Positions 1-7,360 of a stretch of 8,697 bases of DNA are shown one piece after another. Origin of the DNA: an uncultured Flavobacteriales bacterium. Lineage in GTDB: Bacteria > Bacteroidota > Bacteroidia > Flavobacteriales > Crocinitomicaceae. The stretch covers positions 1-8,697 of the forward strand of contig CAMPIU010000101.1 of the NCBI GenBank assembly GCA_946886545.1, written 5' to 3'. The notes beneath the pieces are model-generated. The model was not told where the DNA came from. It ran no database searches and saw nothing but the letters and a program-made list of their open reading frames with translations. Position numbers and translations under genes: made by a program. Within the stretch, counting starts at the first letter, position 1; the number at the start of each line of letters is the position of its first letter.

Positions 1-17
1 TAGTATTACTATCAAAA

Positions 18-680
18 ATGATTATTCAATTCAAAATTGCACAACCAGTCTGTACCTATTTGCGGGATCCCCAGGAAACCAAACTAGGACTTTCCATTAT
101 TCAGCACAGCATTCTGCTGATACATGAAATTGGTTTTGAACGGTTCACATTCAAAAAACTGAGTGAATCCATTGGTTGTACTGAAGCGAGTGTTTACCGA
201 TATTTCACCAGTAAGCATCAATTGCTCTTATTTCTATTTTCCTGGTACTGGGGCTGGATGAATTACCGGATTCAACATGAAATCGACAAGTCGAAAACTT
301 TCTCCGAACGTCTTGAAAAAGCAATTTCCTTGTTAATAGAACGCACTTCAGATGATCAGCGCACTCCATTTATCGATGAAGCCAAACTGCAGGAAATCAT
401 AGAACAGGAAGGTGTGAAATCCTTACTGACAAAGGAGGTAGATAGCATCAATAAAACGGGAGCATTTGAGAATTACAAACAATTGGTGGGTTATTTAGCG
501 GAACTTATCCATCAAATCAATCCGAATTACGCGTATCCGAACATGCTCATTACGACTATTATTGAAGGGGCTCATTTACAACATTTTTTTGCGGATCATT
601 TACCCCGTTTAACCAATAGAAGCGAAAATCATCAATCAATCAGTTCATTTTATCTCCATCTATTAACTTCTTCATTGTAA
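18..680 (+). CDS. TetR/AcrR-family transcriptional regulator, first gene of an export operon
   Basis: This 220-residue protein is a probable one-component DNA-binding repressor. The TetR-type helix-turn-helix lies at about residues 43-63, in the order FTFKKLSESIGCTEASVYRY, followed by the usual F-x-S-K-H-x-L-L continuation into helix 4. The rest (about 70-220) is the variable helical ligand-binding and dimerisation part; it is rich in aromatics (FSWYWGW at 74-80), but no ligand can be read from it. Length is typical of the family. The ATG at 18 is the first available start in the window and has no clear Shine-Dalgarno, as is common in Bacteroidota; about 26 residues precede the first core helix. 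The stop is 4 nt before the ABC-like gene, so the regulator is very probably co-transcribed with the exporter and likely autoregulates it. Its own promoter lies mostly outside the window. Family call is secure; target and inducer are inference. Confidence 0.9.
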   Translation: MIIQFKIAQPVCTYLRDPQETKLGLSIIQHSILLIHEIGFERFTFKKLSESIGCTEASVYRYFTSKHQLLLFLFSWYWGWMNYRIQHEIDKSKTFSERLEKAISLLIERTSDDQRTPFIDEAKLQEIIEQEGVKSLLTKEVDSINKTGAFENYKQLVGYLAELIHQINPNYAYPNMLITTIIEGAHLQHFFADHLPRLTNRSENHQSISSFYLHLLTSSL

Positions 681-684
681 ACAA

Positions 685-2307
685 ATGGAAAAACCAACTA
701 TTAACCCATTGAAACATCTGAGTAACTTACTCAAATTGGAAAAAGCTGATATTTCAGCACTTTACTTTTATGCTGTTGTCAGTGGAATCCTGAGTTTAAG
801 TCTACCACTAGGAATCCAATCGGTTATTCATTTTATCCAAAGCGGACAAATTACTACCTCCTGGATGCTCCTGGTAATTTTAGTTATTGTTGGCGTGGTT
901 CTTACCGGTGTGATGCAAATTATGCAGTTGCGTATTACGGAAAATATCCAACAACGCATATTCGTTCATTACTCCTTTGATTTTGCACATCGGTTTCCAC
1001 GATTCAACCGTCAGTCACTCGCCGGTAAAATACCTGTAGAATTAATGAATCGTTTTTTTGATGTTATCAGCTTACAAAAAGGATTCTCAAAGGTTTTATT
1101 GGATTTCACCTCTGCATTTTTGCAAATTGCATTCAGCTTATTGGTTTTATCGCTTTATCATCCGTTCTATATTGCTTTCAGTTTTTTACTGATCTTATTA
1201 TTAGTCCTGATTTTTCGTCCGATCATAAAAAGAGGATTAGAAACCTCTCTAAGAGAATCGAAGTACAAATACGCCAGTGCTTACTGGTTGCAGGAAATTG
1301 CTCGTGCGGATTGGAGTTTTCGCTTAATCCCAAATGAAAAACTTTCCTTAAATCGTTTGGATGAACATGCAAATGCTTATTTAAAAAGTAGGGAAGATCA
1401 CTTTCAAATTTTATGGAAACAATTCATTTGGATGATCGCAATTAAGGCACTGATCGTAGCCTCATTACTCGGATTGGGAGGTTACCTTGTCATCTCACAA
1501 CAAATCAACTTAGGACAATTTGTTGCCGCTGAAGTGCTCATATTACTATTACTTGCAGCAGTTGAGAAAATCATTCAGTCGCTTGAAACCTTATACGACG
1601 TGTGTACTTCCCTGGAAAAACTGGAACAGGTTCGGGAAATTCCGGTAACTTTTGAGGAAAACACCACAGAAAACACAATAGAATTGTTTCCCCTGGAGAT
1701 GATCCGGTTAAATACAGAAGAAAAAAAACCAATCATTCACCTTGAAAAAGGACAGCACACGCAGCTTATCGGGGAGAATCAATTAAAAATCAACACATTC
1801 CTGAGACAGCTGATCGACCCGACTGTTGATCATAACTTTACACCACGTTGGAATTTCCGGGTCCCGGATGGAAATCAACTTACTTCCGGTTTTGATCAGA
1901 TCGGCTGGTTCGCCAAAGGAACACATTTAATTGAAGGAACCTTGCTTGAAAACATACAATTTGGCAGGAACGGAGTTTCAGACGAACAAGTTATCGACAT
2001 ACTCAATCTAGCAGGCCTATCACACTTGTATAAATACCAACAGGAAGGGTTAGACTTTAAGATCAGTAAATCGGATAAATTCCTATCGGAAGAGGAGCGG
2101 GATCGTCTGTTAATTGCCAGAGCCATCGTGAACAAACCTAATCTACTGATAATCTCGTTCATCGGCTCACCGATTGCAGCAGAGGATCGCATCCGATTGA
2201 TTCAGGATATCCAAACAAAAAACCCGCAGACAACCTTCATCATTGCAGTTGAAACCCCACTACTCCTGAACTGGAACAACATTCATTTTAATGATTTAAG
2301 ACTATGA
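685..2307 (+). CDS. ABC exporter-like membrane protein with a fully degenerate nucleotide-binding domain (putative pseudo-ATPase)
   Basis: The 540-residue protein has the layout of a type I secretion/multidrug ABC half-transporter without a C39 peptidase domain. Hydrophobic segments at about 23-51, 59-82, 137-180 (two) and 246-297 (two) give six inner-membrane helices; an NBD-like region runs from about 335 to 540. The fold can be aligned throughout (GTLLENI at 418-424, LLIARAI at 475-481, PNLLII at 485-490), but catalytic motifs are lost. Walker A is GENQLKIN (363-370), lacking its last two glycines, Lys and Ser/Thr. The Q-loop Gln is K411. The signature is LSEEE (467-471) instead of LSGGQ. 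Walker B Asp and catalytic Glu are S491 and F492. The D-loop is SPIA (495-498). The H-loop His is V522. The frame is uninterrupted and tightly packed in an operon with HlyD- and TolC-type genes, arguing for a maintained protein rather than decay. It may be a pseudoenzyme, or partner an active ABC protein encoded elsewhere. Family is secure; loss of ATPase activity is inferred. Confidence 0.85.
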   Translation: MEKPTINPLKHLSNLLKLEKADISALYFYAVVSGILSLSLPLGIQSVIHFIQSGQITTSWMLLVILVIVGVVLTGVMQIMQLRITENIQQRIFVHYSFDFAHRFPRFNRQSLAGKIPVELMNRFFDVISLQKGFSKVLLDFTSAFLQIAFSLLVLSLYHPFYIAFSFLLILLLVLIFRPIIKRGLETSLRESKYKYASAYWLQEIARADWSFRLIPNEKLSLNRLDEHANAYLKSREDHFQILWKQFIWMIAIKALIVASLLGLGGYLVISQQINLGQFVAAEVLILLLLAAVEKIIQSLETLYDVCTSLEKLEQVREIPVTFEENTTENTIELFPLEMIRLNTEEKKPIIHLEKGQHTQLIGENQLKINTFLRQLIDPTVDHNFTPRWNFRVPDGNQLTSGFDQIGWFAKGTHLIEGTLLENIQFGRNGVSDEQVIDILNLAGLSHLYKYQQEGLDFKISKSDKFLSEEERDRLLIARAIVNKPNLLIISFIGSPIAAEDRIRLIQDIQTKNPQTTFIIAVETPLLLNWNNIHFNDLRL

Positions 2308-3623
2308 AGCGATTTGAATCTTATCACTCTATCCAAACGGTTAAAAAACTAAAAACTCCTTTGCGCTGGAGGAGACTAAGTTTATACGTCTTTGGAATAT
2401 TACTCATCATCTTGTTTTTACCCTGGACTCAAAATATTGATTCACCAGGGACAGTAACTGCTCTTAGTCCCAACAACAGACCACAAACTGTTCACTCCAT
2501 CATTGGCGGCAGAATCGAAAAATGGTATGTAAAAGAAGGGCAGTTTATCAAAAAAGGAGACACCCTGGTGTATCTCAGCGAAATCAAAAGTGAATATATG
2601 GACCCTGCACTTATTGATCGTACTACAGCTGCCATGCGCTCAAAAGAAAACAGTGCCGAATCCTATATGACCAAAGTTCAATCACTCGACAAACAAATAA
2701 ATGCTTTGTTGGACAATCGCGGATTAAAACTTCAACAGGCACGCAATAAGGTCCGGCAATCACACCTCAAAGTAAGCTCTGACAGCATGGACTACACCGC
2801 CAATATCAAGCAACTCGAAATTGCAGTGAAGCAATATGAACGAACAGAGGAATTACATCGTCAGAATTTAAAATCCCTTACCGAACTGGAGAATAAACGT
2901 TTAAAAGTTCAGGAAATGGAGGCAAAAGTAGTGAGTTTGGAGAATAAGTTACTTGCGTCAAGAAATGAACTAATCAATGCCATTACAGAAATCCAATCCA
3001 TCGACGCTGATTACCGCGATAAAATTGCAAAAAGCGAATCGGAAAAATCAACTGCACTTTCCAGTTTGTATGATACCGAGGCAACGGTTACAAAAATGCA
3101 GAATGAAATCACGAACTACAGCATCCGATCCGGGTACTATTACGTTACGGCACCTCAGGATGGGTATATTTCCAAAGCACTGAAAAATGGTGTAGGAGAA
3201 ACGGTAAAGGAAGGAGCGGAATTAGTCAGTATTGTTCCCAATCTATCCGATTTCGCTGTAGAGATGTTTGTATCTCCGGTTGATCTCCCCTTAGTCCATG
3301 TAGGTAACGAAGTACGTCTGCAATTTGACGGATGGCCTGCAATCGTATTTTCCGGATGGCCAATGGTAAGCTACGGTTCTTATGGTGGAAAAGTGGTAGC
3401 CATTGACAATTTTGTCGGGACAAACGGAAAGTATCGTGTACTAGTCGCACCTGATAAAAAAGATCATCCGTGGCCGAAAGAATTACGGATGGGCGTTGCT
3501 GTTAAAACCATGACTTTATTGGATAACGTGCCTGTTTGGTATGAATTATGGCGTAAAATCAATGGATTCCCTCCAAACTATTATTTACCCGCAAGTGAGG
3601 CAACTAAAAGTAAAAAGAAATGA
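2304..3623 (+). CDS. HlyD-family periplasmic adaptor (membrane fusion protein)
   Basis: This 439-residue adaptor should bridge the inner-membrane protein and the TolC channel across the periplasm. One transmembrane anchor lies at about residues 25-41 after a basic N-terminus. The first half of a lipoyl-like hairpin follows at about 60-93 (GGRIEKWYVKEGQFIKKGD). A long alpha-helical, coiled-coil-prone hairpin spans about 103-275, and the second lipoyl half is at about 279-312 (VTAPQDGYISKAL). The beta-barrel part (about 315-405) contains the repeated GWP motif (343-345 and 351-353). At the hairpin turn, R180, L184 and S191 fit the R-x3-L-x6-S (RLS) motif that contacts TolC tips in characterised adaptors. 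The start codon overlaps the upstream stop as ATGA, indicating translational coupling, and the gene overlaps the TolC gene the same way. The substrate cannot be deduced; it could be a peptide, lipid or small molecule. Family assignment is firm. Confidence 0.93.
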   Translation: MKRFESYHSIQTVKKLKTPLRWRRLSLYVFGILLIILFLPWTQNIDSPGTVTALSPNNRPQTVHSIIGGRIEKWYVKEGQFIKKGDTLVYLSEIKSEYMDPALIDRTTAAMRSKENSAESYMTKVQSLDKQINALLDNRGLKLQQARNKVRQSHLKVSSDSMDYTANIKQLEIAVKQYERTEELHRQNLKSLTELENKRLKVQEMEAKVVSLENKLLASRNELINAITEIQSIDADYRDKIAKSESEKSTALSSLYDTEATVTKMQNEITNYSIRSGYYYVTAPQDGYISKALKNGVGETVKEGAELVSIVPNLSDFAVEMFVSPVDLPLVHVGNEVRLQFDGWPAIVFSGWPMVSYGSYGGKVVAIDNFVGTNGKYRVLVAPDKKDHPWPKELRMGVAVKTMTLLDNVPVWYELWRKINGFPPNYYLPASEATKSKKK

Positions 3624-4990
3624 AAATAGGTATTCTTATTGTCGTTTTACTCAGCACTTTGAGCTGGGGGCAAGATACGGTGAGGCAATTTACTTTAAGT
3701 CAGTATTTACAGCATGTAAAAGAAAATCATCCGATAGCACTTGTGGCGACCAATCAGGTAGAAATGGCAGAAGTATTTATTCGTCAGTCCAAAGGTAGCT
3801 TTGATCCCGTTTTACTAGGAGGAATTGACCAAAAAATGTTCAATGGAACAACTTATTACAGCACCCTTTCTACCGGAATCAAAATCCCTACGCGTTTGGG
3901 AATTGATGTAAAGGCAATGGGAGACTGGAATCGCGGGACTTATCTAAATCCTCAAAACCGTGTTCCGAACGAAGGATTGACATATTTTGGTTTCGAAGCA
4001 CAACTAGGAAGAGGAATGTTTACCGATGAGCGCAGAACTCAATTGAAACAAGCACAAGTAGCACTCAATCAAAGCTATGTAGAGCAGCAATTAATTCTAA
4101 ACGAACTCCTTTACCAAGCCGGACAAGCATTCATTCAATGGCAGGAACAGGAAGCACAGTTTCAATTGGCAACAGAAGGCCTCACTTTTACCGAAATCCG
4201 TTTTGACCAATTGCTTACAAACGCAGCGCTGGGAGACCGGCCATACATTGATACCGTTGAAGCATCTGCGCAATTATTTTTACGGAAAATGGAAGTGGAG
4301 CAACGTAAATTAAACCTACTCAATGCGAAAATTGCTGTCGAAAATTTCCTGTGGGAAAAAGGACGAATTCCCCTGCAATTAGACACTGCTTTGATCCCGG
4401 AACCGCTGATTATCAATGAACCCAAAGGACTATTTGTGGATTCCACCGGAACACATCCGGCGGTGCGGTATTACGACTGGAAGCTGGCAGATTTGGGACT
4501 GGAGCGCAAACTGAAAATCGAACAGATCAAACCGCAGCTGAGTGTCAATTACAACTTGCTGACACCCGCTCCCGATTTTATTTCGACCAATTACACGTGG
4601 TCTAATTATAAATGGGGCGCCACGTTTTATATGCCCATTCTCTTGCGAAAGGAACGCAATAGTTTAAAAATGACCAATGTGAAAATCGAAAACACGCAAT
4701 TGGAACAACAACTGAAGCAACGGGAATTGCGCACCAAACAACTTCAAATTCGGAATGAATGGAATACCGCTTTCACACAAGCACAAATGGCAGAAACCAT
4801 TGCTTCCAGGTACCGCCAATTGGCAGACGCAGAACGAATACTTTTCCTTAACGGTGAAAGCTCTCTCTTTCTGGTCAATGCCCGTGAAATTTCTTACCTG
4901 TCGGCACAAGGAAAATTGATTGAGACCCTTTCAAAAACGAATAAATTGAATCTGTCGGAACAGTTTATTTCCGGAAAATTGGGGCTTTAG
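3620..4990 (+). CDS. TolC-family outer membrane efflux protein
   Basis: The 456-residue protein should form the trimeric outer membrane channel and periplasmic tunnel of this export system. A signal peptide is clear: MK, a hydrophobic core at about 4-14, and probable cleavage near residues 17-18 (SWG/QD). The mature part shows the internal two-fold repeat of TolC proteins: helical hairpins at about 136-250 and 345-445, with the matching turn motifs GDRPYIDTVEA (205-215) and GESSLFLVNAREISYLSAQ (412-430). Beta-strand-like stretches at about 60-130 and 305-340 fit the outer membrane barrel. Length is normal for the family. The ATG overlaps the adaptor stop by ATGA, so it is the last cistron of the four-gene operon. 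There is no lipobox, so it is not a lipoprotein of the NodT type. Family call is firm; which cargo it passes is unknown. Confidence 0.93.
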   Translation: MKIGILIVVLLSTLSWGQDTVRQFTLSQYLQHVKENHPIALVATNQVEMAEVFIRQSKGSFDPVLLGGIDQKMFNGTTYYSTLSTGIKIPTRLGIDVKAMGDWNRGTYLNPQNRVPNEGLTYFGFEAQLGRGMFTDERRTQLKQAQVALNQSYVEQQLILNELLYQAGQAFIQWQEQEAQFQLATEGLTFTEIRFDQLLTNAALGDRPYIDTVEASAQLFLRKMEVEQRKLNLLNAKIAVENFLWEKGRIPLQLDTALIPEPLIINEPKGLFVDSTGTHPAVRYYDWKLADLGLERKLKIEQIKPQLSVNYNLLTPAPDFISTNYTWSNYKWGATFYMPILLRKERNSLKMTNVKIENTQLEQQLKQRELRTKQLQIRNEWNTAFTQAQMAETIASRYRQLADAERILFLNGESSLFLVNAREISYLSAQGKLIETLSKTNKLNLSEQFISGKLGL

Positions 4991-5001
4991 GAAAAGCTTT
5001 T
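4981..5001 (+). terminator. possible weak terminator hairpin overlapping the stop codon of the TolC gene
   Basis: GGGGCTTT, a four-base AGGA loop and AAAGCTTT can pair as an 8-bp stem with three outer G-U pairs; the stem's 3' arm itself ends in a short T run. The hairpin includes the TAG stop codon. It is the only terminator-like structure seen in the 65 bp between the convergent TolC and lipA genes, and it is weak. Confidence 0.3.
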
Positions 5002-5055
5002 ACAGAGACCCTCAGAATTGGTTGTTATGTCCATAGTACCTTAAACGCCCCTGTC

Positions 5056-5937
5056 TTACAAATCAAAAATATGCTTCTCCGCATGGTAAGAAGAACGAAC
5101 GAGCGGTCCGCTTTCCACGAAACGGAAGCCCATTTTCAATCCGAGTTCGCGGTATTTATCGAAACGTTCGGGAGTAACGAATTCAACAATCGGTAAATGT
5201 TTTGGAGTTGGTTGCAAATATTGTCCCAATGTCAGAATGTCTACTCCTACAGCTCTCAAATCTTCCATTGTTTCGATCACTTCTTCGTCCGTCTCACCCA
5301 AACCAAGCATTACTCCTGATTTGGTTCTCATTCCTCCTTTTTTCAGGCGGAACAATACCTCTAAACTACGATCATATTTTGCCTGGATTCGCACTTGTTT
5401 TGTTAAACGACGAACCGTTTCCAGGTTATGTGAAACAATTTCAGGAGCTACATCAATAATTTGCTGTAAGTTTTCCCACTTTCCGGCGAAATCCGGAATC
5501 AATGTTTCCATCGTTGTTCCCGGACTTTGATGGCGAACAGCTTTTACTGTCTGTACCCAGATTCCCGAACCGCCGTCTTTCAAATCATCCCGGTCTACCG
5601 AAGTAATCACCGCATGTTTGATTCCCATTGTTTTAATGGAATGGGCAACTTTTCCGGGTTCGAATTCATCAATGGCCTCCGGTTTTCCGGTTTGAACAGC
5701 ACAGAAGCCACATGAACGCGTACAGATATTCCCCAAAATCATGAAAGTTGCAGTTCCTTCACCCCAACATTCCCCCATATTCGGGCAAGAGCCACTTTCA
5801 CAAATGGTATGCAATTTATGCTCATCAACCAAAGCTCTAACCTTGCGGTAATTCTCCCCGATCGGAAGCTTTACACGCAACCAACTTGGTTTTTTGATTC
5901 GAACGTTATTTTCTGTTGTTGTAATTTCTTCTGACAT
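5056..5937 (-). CDS. lipA: lipoyl synthase
   Basis: LipA is a radical SAM enzyme that inserts two sulfur atoms into protein-bound octanoyl groups, making the lipoyl cofactor of 2-oxoacid dehydrogenases and the glycine cleavage system in the cytoplasm. At 293 residues it has normal length. Cysteines C46, C51 and C57 ([12 protein letters not shown]) bind the auxiliary, sacrificial 4Fe-4S cluster. C72, C76 and C79 (CTRSCGFC) form the radical SAM CxxxCxxC motif. The C-terminal RSSYHA signature at 281-286 supplies the conserved serine ligand. The start is supported by a purine-rich GGAAAGG (complement of 5945-5951) seven bases before the ATG. It is monocistronic here, convergent with the TolC gene and divergent from osmC; no lipB or dehydrogenase gene is adjacent. 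The assignment is secure. Confidence 0.98.
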   Translation of the reverse strand: MSEEITTTENNVRIKKPSWLRVKLPIGENYRKVRALVDEHKLHTICESGSCPNMGECWGEGTATFMILGNICTRSCGFCAVQTGKPEAIDEFEPGKVAHSIKTMGIKHAVITSVDRDDLKDGGSGIWVQTVKAVRHQSPGTTMETLIPDFAGKWENLQQIIDVAPEIVSHNLETVRRLTKQVRIQAKYDRSLEVLFRLKKGGMRTKSGVMLGLGETDEEVIETMEDLRAVGVDILTLGQYLQPTPKHLPIVEFVTPERFDKYRELGLKMGFRFVESGPLVRSSYHAEKHIFDL

Positions 5938-5957
5938 AGTCGTGCCTTTCCGGTATT

Positions 5958-5989
5958 CAAAAATAGATTATTCACCATCCGGACGCAAA
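5958..5989 (-). promoter_or_regulatory. candidate lipA promoter of Bacteroidota type
   Basis: Read on the minus strand, a TTTG -33 element (5986-5989) is separated by 20 bases from TATTTTTG (5958-5965), matching the Bacteroidota consensus TTTG-N19/20-TAnnTTTG. Transcription would begin around 5950-5953, giving a leader of only about 15 nt that still includes part of the GGAAAGG ribosome-binding sequence. If so, there is little room for leader-based regulation of lipA. Confidence 0.6.
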
Positions 5990-5995
5990 ATTCCG

Positions 5996-6003
5996 TACCT
6001 TTG
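5996..6003 (+). promoter_or_regulatory. candidate -7 element of the osmC-rlmB promoter
   Basis: TACCTTTG fits the Bacteroidota -7 consensus TAnnTTTG exactly. No good TTTG lies 19-20 bases upstream; the nearest is a weak TTC near 5971-5973. Transcription would start near 6010 and give a leader of about 130 nt before osmC. The element lies 6 bp from the -33 element of the opposing lipA promoter, so polymerases at the two sites would exclude one another. Confidence 0.5.
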
Positions 6004-6054
6004 GCCCTGCTAATTTTTTTTTTACAAAAGTACAAAGAAGCATCCAATTTAATG

Positions 6055-6082
6055 GAGAATTGAAAAGTGAAAATTGAAAAGT
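6055..6082 (+). repeat. 7-bp tandem repeat (four units) in the osmC leader
   Basis: Four consecutive units read GAGAATT, GAAAAGT, GAAAATT and GAAAAGT. The last, together with the base before it, can also pair with CTTTTCAA at 6104-6111, forming an 8-bp stem (6074-6081 with 6104-6111) around a 22-nt loop. Purine-rich 7-8 bp arrays of this kind are common between Bacteroidota genes. A regulatory role is not shown. Confidence 0.55.
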
Positions 6083-6138
6083 TCACTGGATTTAAAATTT
6101 CAGCTTTTCAACTTTGAACGATCATAAACATAAAAGTA

Positions 6139-6543
6139 ATGGCAACATCAACAATAAAATACCTGGGTGGACTGAGAACAGAATGTACGCATCTTCAATC
6201 CGGGACAGTCATTCATACAGACGCACCAACGGACAATCACGGAAAAGGCGAAAAATTCTCTCCGACTGATCTGGTGGCAACTGCGTATGCTTCCTGTATG
6301 ATCAGTATCATTGGTATTTACTGTAATGAGCACGGCCACAACTTTGAAAATGGTTTCGCAACAGTGACCAAAATTATGGCTTCCTCTCCAAGAAGAATCG
6401 GAAAATTAGTCATTGAAATAGACCTTCAAAACAATGGTTGGGACGAAGCAACCAAAGAAAAAGTAAAACGCGCAGCACTGGCTTGTCCGGTAGCAAAATC
6501 AGTTAGTGAAGATATTGAACTAGAAATTACATTCCATGTATAA
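6139..6543 (+). CDS. OsmC/Ohr-family peroxiredoxin-like protein
   Basis: The 134-residue cytoplasmic protein belongs to the OsmC/Ohr family of thiol-dependent hydroperoxide reductases. The expected two redox cysteines are present: C53 in the ASCM context at the start of the central helix, and C116 in ACPV. The preceding SPTDLVATAYASC stretch is characteristic of the family, and length is typical. Further cysteines (C16, C62) are not family hallmarks. The ATG at 6139 is preceded by a short AAAAGTA stretch rather than a strong Shine-Dalgarno. A leader of about 130 nt with repeats lies upstream. The 3' end overlaps rlmB by 8 nt, implying co-transcription and coupled translation. Family is secure; it may belong to the YhfA-like or OsmC subgroup rather than true Ohr, so the exact peroxide substrate is open. 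Confidence 0.93.
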   Translation: MATSTIKYLGGLRTECTHLQSGTVIHTDAPTDNHGKGEKFSPTDLVATAYASCMISIIGIYCNEHGHNFENGFATVTKIMASSPRRIGKLVIEIDLQNNGWDEATKEKVKRAALACPVAKSVSEDIELEITFHV

Positions 6544-7360
6544 TAAGAAAAACGACCGCGAAGAAAGAGGCGGAGGATTTAATAAAGACAAACGCAGTTT
6601 CGAACGCAAACCCAAAGAAGATCCATCGGATATTATCTATGGGATCCGCGTAGTGATCGAAGCGATCAAGAACGAAGTTGAGATCAATAAGATCCTGATT
6701 CAAAAAGGAATTGACAAAGATTTGTTTGAGGAATTGAGAACAGTATTAACAGGAAAAGATTACCAATTGCAATTTGTTCCGGTTGAAAAGCTAAATAAAC
6801 TGACGGCAAACAATCACCAGGGAGTCATTGCATTCACTTCCCCTGTCGAATATAAGAACATCGAAGAATTGTGTGATCAATGGCTTTCCGAAGGAAAAGA
6901 ACCGTGCGTTTTAGTTTTGGACCGCATTACCGATGTCCGGAACTTTGGTGGAATTGCCCGCACGGCTGCCTGTATGGGAGTTGATGCCATTTTAATTCCT
7001 TCCAAAGGAAGCGCTCTTGTTTCAGCAGATGCAATCAAAACTTCAGCAGGAGCTTTACACAGTATTCCGGTTTGTAAAACGGATCTATTGAAAAATAGCT
7101 TATTCTATTTGCAGCAATGCGGTTTTCAAATTGTCTCCTGCACTGAGAAATCAAAAGTTTCGGTAGAAAACTATTCGTTCTTTGGTCCAACAGCAATCAT
7201 TTTGGGATCAGAAGAAGATGGTATTTCCCATGATCTGTTGAAAATGTCGGATGTGCGTTTGAGCATTCCGATGGCCGGAGACATTTCTTCACTTAACGTT
7301 GGTGTAGCAACCGGAATGATCTTGTATGAACGTTTGAAACAAGTGAAGGCTGCTAAATAG
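6536..7360 (+). CDS. rlmB: TrmH/SpoU-family RNA 2'-O-methyltransferase, probable 23S rRNA Gm2251 methyltransferase RlmB
   Basis: The 274-residue enzyme should transfer a methyl group from SAM to a ribose 2'-OH; the RlmB subgroup modifies G2251 in the peptidyl-transferase P loop of 23S rRNA. Residues 1-30 are a charged, Gly/Lys/Arg-rich, probably disordered tail absent from the shorter E. coli enzyme. The substrate-binding N-domain begins at IIYGIRVVIEAI (33-44) and ends near HQGVIAF (94-100). The SPOUT knot follows: motif 1 with N136 and R142 (NFGGIAR), motif 2 IILGSEEDGI (221-230) with E227, and motif 3 SIPMAGDISSLNVGVA (243-258) with N254. The ATG overlaps the last codons of osmC by 8 nt. 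The superfamily is certain. The exact rRNA site is inferred from overall similarity, and a tRNA or other rRNA target cannot be excluded. Confidence 0.9.
   Translation: MYNKKNDREERGGGFNKDKRSFERKPKEDPSDIIYGIRVVIEAIKNEVEINKILIQKGIDKDLFEELRTVLTGKDYQLQFVPVEKLNKLTANNHQGVIAFTSPVEYKNIEELCDQWLSEGKEPCVLVLDRITDVRNFGGIARTAACMGVDAILIPSKGSALVSADAIKTSAGALHSIPVCKTDLLKNSLFYLQQCGFQIVSCTEKSKVSVENYSFFGPTAIILGSEEDGISHDLLKMSDVRLSIPMAGDISSLNVGVATGMILYERLKQVKAAK

Noticed and set aside
1896..2192. 98-codon open frame on the minus strand opposite the degenerate nucleotide-binding domain
   Set aside because: It has no recognisable domain and no promoter, and lies wholly within a well-supported plus-strand gene; it is best explained as a shadow frame.
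685..2307. Possibility that the ABC-like gene is a pseudogene
   Set aside because: There is no stop or frameshift in 540 codons, the protein aligns across its whole length with ABC exporters, and the downstream start overlaps its stop codon. I kept it as a CDS with suspected loss of ATPase activity.
4991..5055. Small gene or RNA between the TolC gene and lipA
   Set aside because: Only 65 bp are available and no start, strong hairpin or promoter is visible beyond the weak stem at the TolC stop codon.
5202..5715. Several plus-strand frames inside lipA
   Set aside because: All lie opposite an unmistakable lipoyl synthase and show no domain of their own.
5871..6086. 71-codon minus-strand frame spanning the lipA start and the divergent promoter region
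   Set aside because: It overlaps the lipA start in another frame and covers both candidate promoters and the T run; its composition does not resemble a protein.
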